NCBI RefSeq assembly: GCF_004011865.1 | Contig: NZ_RKLP01000016.1 | Span: 1 to 64,000 of the forward strand | DNA length: 64,000 nucleotides | Direction of reading: 5' to 3' | DNA from: Prescottella agglutinans | Lineage (GTDB): Bacteria > Actinomycetota > Actinomycetes > Mycobacteriales > Mycobacteriaceae | In this document: in pieces, positions 57,869-64,000 of the stretch | Numbering within the stretch: position 1 is the first letter of the stretch | Layout of the letters: each line of letters starts with the position of its first letter | Program-made: the position numbers and the translations under genes | Notes under the pieces: model-generated | Database searches by the model: none | What the model saw: only the letters and a program-made list of their open reading frames with translations | Told to the model about the DNA's origin: nothing

Positions 57869-60205
57869 TCACGCTGTCGCATTGCCCACTCCGCTCAGCG
57901 AACCGAGCGAGAGGCTACCGGTGTCGACGCCGGGCAGACCACCGCCGGTCTCGGAGATCACGAGCGTCCCCGAAACCGAGGTCGACGCCGTGAATCCCGC
58001 TGCACCGCTGTACTTCGCGGTGATGGAGTGGGATCCGGTGCCGGTGAACGTGTGCGTGAGGCTCGCCTGGCCGTCGACCAACTGCACGGCCTCGCCGAGC
58101 GGCTTGTCACCGTCGAAGAACTGCACGGTGCCGTGCGGCGTTTGCGAGGCGACGACACGGGCCGAGATGGTCACGGGCTGTCCGACGGTGCCGCCGGCCG
58201 GGAGTCCCAGCTCGGTCGCCGTCGAGAGATCCACGACCGACGCGACGGTCACGTTGATGTTCTGGGCATCCGTGGTCGAGCCCGAGTAGGCACCGGCGCC
58301 GCTGTAGACGGCCGTGATCGAGTGCGATCCCGTGGTGGCGAAGGTGTGGGTCAGCTTCGCGACGCCACCGGCGACGGGAACGGGGTTCCCGATCGGCGTC
58401 CCACCGTCGCGGAACTGCACCGTGCCGCCGTTCGGCACCTGAGCGCCGTCCACCAGATCGAAGACGCTGGCCCACAGATCCACGGGCGCACCGCTCTTCG
58501 CCTCACCGGGCGCGTTGAGCATCGTGACGGTGCCGATGTTCGACGCCGTCACCGCCACGGTGACCGGAGCAGCAGTCGAGCCGAGCGAACCCACGCCACC
58601 GCTGTAGACCGCGGTGATCGAATGCGATCCGCCCTTGGTGAACGTGTGCGTGATGCTCGCGGTGCCGTCCGACAGCAGAACCGGCGAACCGAGGTTCGTC
58701 GCACCGTCGCGGAACTGCACGGTGCCGTCGACGGGCTTCGGCGACACGGAGGCCGAGATCGTGACGGCCGTGCCGACCTCCGCGGAGGCGGGTGCGGTGA
58801 CCGCGGTAGTGGTCGCGACGGCGTCCGGCATCGGCTCCGAGACCGTCACCACGCGGGCACCCGACGCCGACGCCGCGAACCCGGCGTCACCCGTGAACTC
58901 CGCGGTGATGCTGTGCGCACCGGTCGTCGTGAAGGCCTGCGAGAGGGTCGCGACGCCGCCGTTGACCCGGACCGGCGTCCCGAGATTCGCGCCGCCGTCC
59001 TTGAACTGCACCGTGCCGGTGGCACCCGCGGGATTGACGGCCGCGACGAGATCCACCGCGAGACCGGTGGTCGCCGTAGGCGGCACGGTGATCGACGTGG
59101 TGGTTGCGGCGGCCGGCGGGGTGACCGTCACGGTCTGCGCCGCGGACGTCGAGGTCGCGAAGCCGGTCGCTCCCGAATAGACCGCGGTGATGCTGTGCGC
59201 GCCGGTCGTCGCGAATGCGTACGACAGGCTCGCCGACCCGTTGTTCACGGGAACCGCGGCGCCGATGTTCGTGCCGTTGTCCTTGAACTGCACCGTGCCC
59301 GACGCCTCGGCCGGCGACACCGTCGCGGTGAGCTGCACCGGGGCACCCGTCGCCGCACTCGGCGGGACGGACAGCGTGGTGGTGGTCGTCGCGTCCGGCG
59401 CCGAGATGCGGATGGTCGCGAGCGGTCCGGCACCGGCATTGAGCGCAGCGCCTTCGGAGTTGCGCGGGCTGCAGCGCGTCGGCGCCCACTGGGTGCCGAA
59501 CAGCGATGCCTTGGCGAGCTGGGTGCTGAAGTTCTTGTCGTTGTTGAAGCTGCCGGCATCGCCGCTGGTACGAATCTTGGGCTGAATGGTCCCGGACTGA
59601 CCGGCCACCATCGTCACGTCAATCGCCGGCAGACGGAACCACGAATCCCCGTTGCCGTTGCCGCTGCCGTCGATATTCAGTTTCAGCTTGGGCGCCACGA
59701 TGCCGCCCTCGCTGCTGCCGCTGTTGTTCGCACCGTTGCCGATGACCTCGTTGTTGCCGGAGATGCGGAGGATTGTGCCGTTGGGGTCGGCGATTCCGTT
59801 GTCGTTGACGCGGATCACGCTCGGCGCGACACCGCCGAGGTTGATCCCGGACCCCGGAACGATCGTCGCCCCGACGAACGTGGCGTTCGAGGGGATCTCG
59901 AAGTCGTTCTTGAGCCGCGACAGATTGGTCGTGGTCGCCCCCGAATCGGAGTTCGGGTACGACTGCGCATTCGTCTGCATCCTGAAGGTGAACTGCTCAC
60001 CCGGAGCCACGGTCGCAGGGGCGTCGACGGTAACCGAAGCGGCCGGCGTCTTGGTGACGTTGATCGTCGCCGACGCACGGCATGTCGTGGTGAAGTCGAC
60101 TGTGGACTGTGCAGCACTCGCCGGCGTGGCGAGGAGCAAGGAAGCGGACACCACGGTGGCGCCTGTGAGGGCTGCCGCGCAGCGCCTCGATAAAGAGGAA
60201 CTCAT
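57869..60205 (-). CDS. Secreted Ig-like repeat protein 7 (five Ig units, distinct head)
   Basis: A 778-aa exported protein. Signal peptide about 1-32 (TPASAAQS). The N-terminal module of about 240 residues (residues 33-275; TTCRASATINVTKTPAASV, then a Gly/Asn-rich region) differs from both head types of its neighbours and resembles no family I know. Five Ig-like units follow, one with the GTVTMLNAPGEAKSGA variant found in protein 6. The tail GVDTGSLSLGSLSGVGNATA is related but looser. The start ATG has CAGGAG upstream. It forms a two-gene unit with gene 6. Confidence 0.85.
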   Translation of the reverse strand: MSSSLSRRCAAALTGATVVSASLLLATPASAAQSTVDFTTTCRASATINVTKTPAASVTVDAPATVAPGEQFTFRMQTNAQSYPNSDSGATTTNLSRLKNDFEIPSNATFVGATIVPGSGINLGGVAPSVIRVNDNGIADPNGTILRISGNNEVIGNGANNSGSSEGGIVAPKLKLNIDGSGNGNGDSWFRLPAIDVTMVAGQSGTIQPKIRTSGDAGSFNNDKNFSTQLAKASLFGTQWAPTRCSPRNSEGAALNAGAGPLATIRISAPDATTTTTLSVPPSAATGAPVQLTATVSPAEASGTVQFKDNGTNIGAAVPVNNGSASLSYAFATTGAHSITAVYSGATGFATSTSAAQTVTVTPPAAATTTSITVPPTATTGLAVDLVAAVNPAGATGTVQFKDGGANLGTPVRVNGGVATLSQAFTTTGAHSITAEFTGDAGFAASASGARVVTVSEPMPDAVATTTAVTAPASAEVGTAVTISASVSPKPVDGTVQFRDGATNLGSPVLLSDGTASITHTFTKGGSHSITAVYSGGVGSLGSTAAPVTVAVTASNIGTVTMLNAPGEAKSGAPVDLWASVFDLVDGAQVPNGGTVQFRDGGTPIGNPVPVAGGVAKLTHTFATTGSHSITAVYSGAGAYSGSTTDAQNINVTVASVVDLSTATELGLPAGGTVGQPVTISARVVASQTPHGTVQFFDGDKPLGEAVQLVDGQASLTHTFTGTGSHSITAKYSGAAGFTASTSVSGTLVISETGGGLPGVDTGSLSLGSLSGVGNATA

Positions 60206-60343
60206 CGGTCTCCTGAAACAAACGAATGATGGGCGCCCGCGGACGTCGAACTCCCAAGTCAGAGACGATAGACGGCCGAATTGGAACGTGTACCAGTTTC
60301 GCTGGACAAATGTTCAGTCGATCTTGTAAATGTCGAAATGCGT
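60206..60343. other. Upstream region of Ig-like gene 7
   Basis: A short stretch without a supported gene. It contains the promoter side of gene 7. Confidence 0.4.
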
Positions 60344-60376
60344 GTGGCCCCCTGTCGCAGAACGACAGGGGGCCAC
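60344..60376 (-). terminator. Hairpin terminator of Ig-like gene 8
   Basis: A perfect 14-bp stem (60344-60357 with 60363-60376) and a 5-nt loop, 25 nt past the stop at 60402. Confidence 0.8.
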
Positions 60377-60401
60377 GCGATTCAGATCAGCCGATCACCA
60401 C

Positions 60402-63400
60402 TCAGAAGCCGAATCGGAATCCGCTCAGGCTGCCCAACGACCCCAGCGAGCCTGCACCATCCGTGCCGCCACCGGACTCGGCGACGTCGAGCACCTGCAC
60501 CTGCGACGTCGAACCCTGCACACCCTGGCCACCGGAGTACACCGCGTGAATCTGACGCGGGCCCGTCTGGTCGAACGTGTGCTCGAGTTCGGCGATCCCG
60601 TTCACCACCGGAACCGGCTGGCCGAGCGCGACACCACCGTCGTAGAACTGCACCGTGCCCGGCAGTGTCGGCGCACCCGTCACGCTGGCCTTCAGCTTGA
60701 ACGGCGTGCCGGCCGACGCGGACGTCGCCGAGGTGATGGCCACCGACGACTGTGCGTCGGTCGGGTTCGGCGCGGACACCACGATCTGGTGCTGCGTCGA
60801 GGTGGATCCGACGAACCCGGCGTCCGCGGTGTACACCGCGGTGATCGAGTGCGTGCCCACCGTGGTGAACGTGTGGGCCAGCGTCGCAGACCCGTTCAGC
60901 AGCGGAACCGGGTTACCGATCGCCGCCCCGTTGTCCTGGAACTGCACGGTGCCCGTCGGCACCGCCGTGCCGGACTGCGCCTGCACCGTCGCCGAGAGGG
61001 CCGTCTCGGCTCCGCTCGTCGCGGTGGCCGGAACGCCCAGCGACAGCGACGTTTCCACATCCTGCGGCGCAGGATCGGTCACCGAGACGTTCTGCGCGGC
61101 AGCGGTCGACGCCGTGAACCCGGGCGCACCCGAGAACTCCGCCGACACCGCATACGAACCGGCCGCATTGAACGCGTACGGCATGCTCGCATGACCCGAC
61201 GCATCCACACCCACCGGCGCACCCACAGCATTACCGCCAACCTTGAACTGCACCGTGCCACCAGCCGGAACCGGAGCCACCGCCGCCGACAGGGTCACCT
61301 GCTCACCCGTCTCAGCACCCGCAGGCACCGACACCGTCGTCGTGGTCTGCGTATCCGGCACAACAGGATCGGTGACCGTGACACTCTGCGCTGCGGCCGT
61401 CGAGTTCGTGAACCCGGTGCCGCCCGTGAAGGTGGCAGTGACGGCGAACGATCCGGCGGCGTCGAACGTATGCGGCAGGCTTGCAGCACCGTTGACGACC
61501 GTGACGGGGGCACCCACCGGGGCACCGTTCACCGAAAACTGCACCGAACCCTGAGCGTTGGCGGGCGAAACCTGAGCCGACAGGCTCACCTCAGCACCCG
61601 TCTCCGCAGTAGCAGGCGCCTGAACCGTCAGCGACGTCTGGACATCCGGATCAGTGACCGTCACGTCATGCGCGGCAGCGGTCGAGTTCGTGAACCCGGC
61701 AGCACCCGTGAACGACGCACCGATGCTGTGCGTACCCGCGCTGTCGAACGAATGCGGCAGCACGGCCACACCGTTCGCCACTGTCACCGGAGCACCGATC
61801 GGAGCACCGTTGTCCGTGAACTGCACCGTGCCCGCGGCGTTCGCCGGCGACACCGTCGCCGTCAGATCCACCGACGAACCCGTCGTCGCCGAACCCGGCG
61901 CCGACAGCGACAGCGACGTCCCCACGTCCGGATCGGTGACCGTCACGTTCTGCGCCGCAGCAGTCGAGTTCGTGAACCCGGCAGCACCCGTGAACTCAGC
62001 CGTCACCGCGAACGAACCAGCCGCATTGAACGTGTACGGCAAGGCCGCAGCACCATTCGACACCGCAACCGCAGCACCAACCGGGCTGCCATTCACCGAG
62101 AACTGCACCGAACCCTGAGCATTCGCCGGGCTGACCGTGGCGGACAGGTTCACCTCAGCACCCGTCTCGGCAGCCGACGGAACCGTCAGCGACAGCGACG
62201 TCCCCACGTCCGGATCAGTGACCGTCACGTTCTGCGCCGCAGCAGTCGAGTTCGTGAACCCGGCAGCACCGGTGAACTCAGCCGTCACCGCGAACGAACC
62301 GGCAGCATTGAACGTGTACGGCAAGCCCGCCACACCATTCGACACCGCAACCGCAGCACCAACCGGGCTGCCGTTCACCGAGAACTGCACCGAACCCGCG
62401 GCGTTGGCAGGCGAAACCTGAGCCGACAGACTCACCTCAGCACCCGTCTCCGCAGCAGCCGGCGCCTGAACCGACAGCGACGTCTGCACATCCGGATCAG
62501 TGACCATCACCTCGTGCGCGGCAGCGGTCGAGTTCGTGAACCCGGCCGCACCGGTGAACTCGGCCGCGATGCTGTGCGCGCCCGCGCTGGCGAACGAATG
62601 CGGCAGCACCGCCGCACCGTTCGCAACCGCCACCGGCGCACCGATGTTCGAGCCGTTGTCCTTGAACTGGACCGAACCCTGTGCGTTCGACGGAGACACC
62701 GTCGCCGACAGATCCACCGACGACCCGGTCGTCGCCGAACCCGGTGCCTGAACCGTCAGCGAGGTCGCGACGTCCGGATCGGTGACCGTCACGCTCTGCG
62801 CGGCAGCCGAAGCGTTCGTGAACCCGGCGGCACCGGTGAACTCAGCCGTCACCTGGAAGGAACCGGCAGCATTGAACGTGTACGGCAAGCCCGCCACACC
62901 ATTCGACACCGCAACCGCAGCACCAACCGGGCTGCCGTTCACCGAGAACTGCACCGAACCCGCGGCGTTGGCGGGCGAAACCTGAGCCGACAGACTCACC
63001 TCAGCACCCGTCTCCGCAGCAGCCGGCGCCTGAACCGACAGCGACGTCTGCACATCCGGATCAGTGACCGTCACGTCGTGCGCGGCAGCGGTCGAGTTCG
63101 TGAACCCAGCCGCACCCGTGAACGACGCACCAACGCTGTGCGCACCCGCACCCGTGAACGTGTGAGGCAGAGTCGCAACACCATTCGCCACCGTCACCGG
63201 AGCACCGATCGGAGCACCGTTGTCCGTGAACTGCACCGTGCCCGCGGCGTTCGCCGGCGACACCGTCGCCGTCAGATCCACCGACGACCCGGTCGTCGCC
63301 GAACCCGGCGCCGACAGTGCGAGCGAGGTGGATACGTCAGGGTCCGAAACCGCGACCGACTGGGCGGCCGACGTGGACCCAGCGAATCCGGCGCCACCGA

Positions 63401-64000
63401 GGAACTCTGCCGTGATGCTGTGCGCTCCCGCAGCAGCGAACGTGTGCTGTAGCGACGCCTGGCCGGCGACGACAGCCACCGGCGAACCGATCGCGGTGCC
63501 GTTGTCCTTGAACTGCACGGTGCCGACCGCACCGGCCGGCTGGACACCCGCAGAGAGCGTCACCTGCTGACCGGTCGTCGCCGACGCGGGGGCCTGCAAC
63601 GTCGTCGACGTCGGGGCGTTCACGGTCACCGTCTGGGCCGGTGCCGACGAGTTCACGAAACCGGAGCCCGCCGTGAAGTCCGCGGTGATGCTGTGTGCAC
63701 CGGACGTCGTGAATGTGTGCTGCAGCGTCGCCTGGCCGCTCGACACGGGCACCGGCGAACCGATGTTCGTTCCGTTGTCCTTGAACTGCACCGTGCCGGT
63801 CGCGTTCTGCGGAGCGACGTTGGCCGTCAGCGTGACCGGCGCGCCGGTCAGCGCGGTACCCGGAACCGACAGCGCGACAGTCGTGTTGGCCGGGGCGTTC
63901 ACCTGTACGTTCTGAGCCGCCGACTGCGAGGAATTCGCAACGGCAGTGCCCGCGAACTTCGCCGACAGGCTCCGCGCACCCGCCGTAGCCGGCGTCCACA
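60402..64000 (-). CDS. Secreted Ig-like repeat protein 8 (at least twelve Ig units, 5' end outside window)
   Basis: A partial gene: the frame stays open to the right edge, so more than 1199 codons are present and the true start lies beyond 64000. The GTG at 63902 is internal, since the codons upstream of it still encode an Ig unit (TWTPATAGARSLSAKF), the type found just after the DDGNSR head in proteins 3 and 6; a head of that kind is therefore expected. Twelve complete Ig units and one partial unit are visible, about 94 residues each. Two alternating unit types (SATTGSSVDL and AAETGAEVSL) make a higher-order repeat. The tail GAGSLGSLGSLSGFRFGF ends the protein. It is the largest of the family. 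Confidence 0.85.
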   Translation of the reverse strand, partial: WTPATAGARSLSAKFAGTAVANSSQSAAQNVQVNAPANTTVALSVPGTALTGAPVTLTANVAPQNATGTVQFKDNGTNIGSPVPVSSGQATLQHTFTTSGAHSITADFTAGSGFVNSSAPAQTVTVNAPTSTTLQAPASATTGQQVTLSAGVQPAGAVGTVQFKDNGTAIGSPVAVVAGQASLQHTFAAAGAHSITAEFLGGAGFAGSTSAAQSVAVSDPDVSTSLALSAPGSATTGSSVDLTATVSPANAAGTVQFTDNGAPIGAPVTVANGVATLPHTFTGAGAHSVGASFTGAAGFTNSTAAAHDVTVTDPDVQTSLSVQAPAAAETGAEVSLSAQVSPANAAGSVQFSVNGSPVGAAVAVSNGVAGLPYTFNAAGSFQVTAEFTGAAGFTNASAAAQSVTVTDPDVATSLTVQAPGSATTGSSVDLSATVSPSNAQGSVQFKDNGSNIGAPVAVANGAAVLPHSFASAGAHSIAAEFTGAAGFTNSTAAAHEVMVTDPDVQTSLSVQAPAAAETGAEVSLSAQVSPANAAGSVQFSVNGSPVGAAVAVSNGVAGLPYTFNAAGSFAVTAEFTGAAGFTNSTAAAQNVTVTDPDVGTSLSLTVPSAAETGAEVNLSATVSPANAQGSVQFSVNGSPVGAAVAVSNGAAALPYTFNAAGSFAVTAEFTGAAGFTNSTAAAQNVTVTDPDVGTSLSLSAPGSATTGSSVDLTATVSPANAAGTVQFTDNGAPIGAPVTVANGVAVLPHSFDSAGTHSIGASFTGAAGFTNSTAAAHDVTVTDPDVQTSLTVQAPATAETGAEVSLSAQVSPANAQGSVQFSVNGAPVGAPVTVVNGAASLPHTFDAAGSFAVTATFTGGTGFTNSTAAAQSVTVTDPVVPDTQTTTTVSVPAGAETGEQVTLSAAVAPVPAGGTVQFKVGGNAVGAPVGVDASGHASMPYAFNAAGSYAVSAEFSGAPGFTASTAAAQNVSVTDPAPQDVETSLSLGVPATATSGAETALSATVQAQSGTAVPTGTVQFQDNGAAIGNPVPLLNGSATLAHTFTTVGTHSITAVYTADAGFVGSTSTQHQIVVSAPNPTDAQSSVAITSATSASAGTPFKLKASVTGAPTLPGTVQFYDGGVALGQPVPVVNGIAELEHTFDQTGPRQIHAVYSGGQGVQGSTSQVQVLDVAESGGGTDGAGSLGSLGSLSGFRFGF
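62296..63069 (-). repeat. Higher-order DNA repeat in Ig-like gene 8
   Basis: The 210-bp block 62296-62505 recurs at 62860-63069 with one difference that I can see. The offset of 564 bp equals two 282-bp Ig units, so whole pairs of units have been duplicated. Confidence 0.85.

Noticed and set aside
63900-63902. A GTG as the start of the last Ig-repeat gene
   Set aside because: The frame continues upstream to the window edge and encodes another Ig unit, so this codon is internal.
60480-64000. The regular repeats near the right edge as a CRISPR array
   Set aside because: The period is about 282 bp, the repeats are coding and encode Ig-like domains.

Overview
The window is high-GC DNA from a mycolic-acid actinomycete (order Mycobacteriales), most likely Rhodococcus or a close Nocardiaceae relative. 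The evidence is the mycolate-arabinogalactan gene set (two Emb arabinosyltransferases, accD4-pks13-fadD32, a cutinase-like hydrolase, two antigen-85-type mycolyltransferases, aftB-ubiA-PAP2-glfT2-glf). Its gene order follows the Mycobacterium tuberculosis Rv3799c-Rv3809c block. Species-level identity is inference.

Layout. (1) 0.2-7.9 kb: mixed genes: a small membrane protein, a large FAD/Fe-S D-2-hydroxyacid dehydrogenase, two hypothetical proteins, a type I methionine aminopeptidase divergent from a small XRE regulator, and an SRPBCC-ArsR-hypothetical operon with two matching inverted repeats upstream. (2) 7.9-16.4 kb, plus strand: an uncharacterised GT-C-like membrane protein, then two tandem Emb arabinosyltransferases. 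(3) 16.4-17.6 kb: an AbiEi-antitoxin-like gene bracketed by two copies of a long palindrome. (4) 17.6-39.0 kb, minus strand: accD4, pks13, fadD32 (mycolate condensation), an LLM oxidoreductase, a Culp6-like hydrolase, a DUF732 lipoprotein, two mycolyltransferases (one with LGFP repeats), then the overlapping operon glf-glfT2-PAP2-ubiA-aftB for galactan and arabinan synthesis. (5) 39.0-45.9 kb: a TipA-like MerR regulator, a divergent SpoIID/LytB protein and PGRP amidase sharing a promoter with 9-bp iterons that resemble MtrA sites, a HAD phosphatase and a PlsC acyltransferase. (6) 45.9-64.0 kb, minus strand: eight consecutive genes for secreted proteins built from tandem Ig-like domains, the last running off the right edge.

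Regions 2, 4 and 5 build, decorate and remodel the arabinogalactan-mycolate envelope. The Ig-like array in region 6 is the least explained part. All eight proteins have N-terminal modules of a few types, two to at least twelve Ig units, and a related Gly/Ser/Leu-rich C-terminal tail (GSLG type). They have no LPXTG signal and no membrane anchor. I propose they are a surface (mycomembrane) adhesin or fibre family with its own C-terminal localisation signal, diversifying by duplication and intragenic recombination. No tRNA, rRNA, CRISPR array or insertion sequence was recognised.
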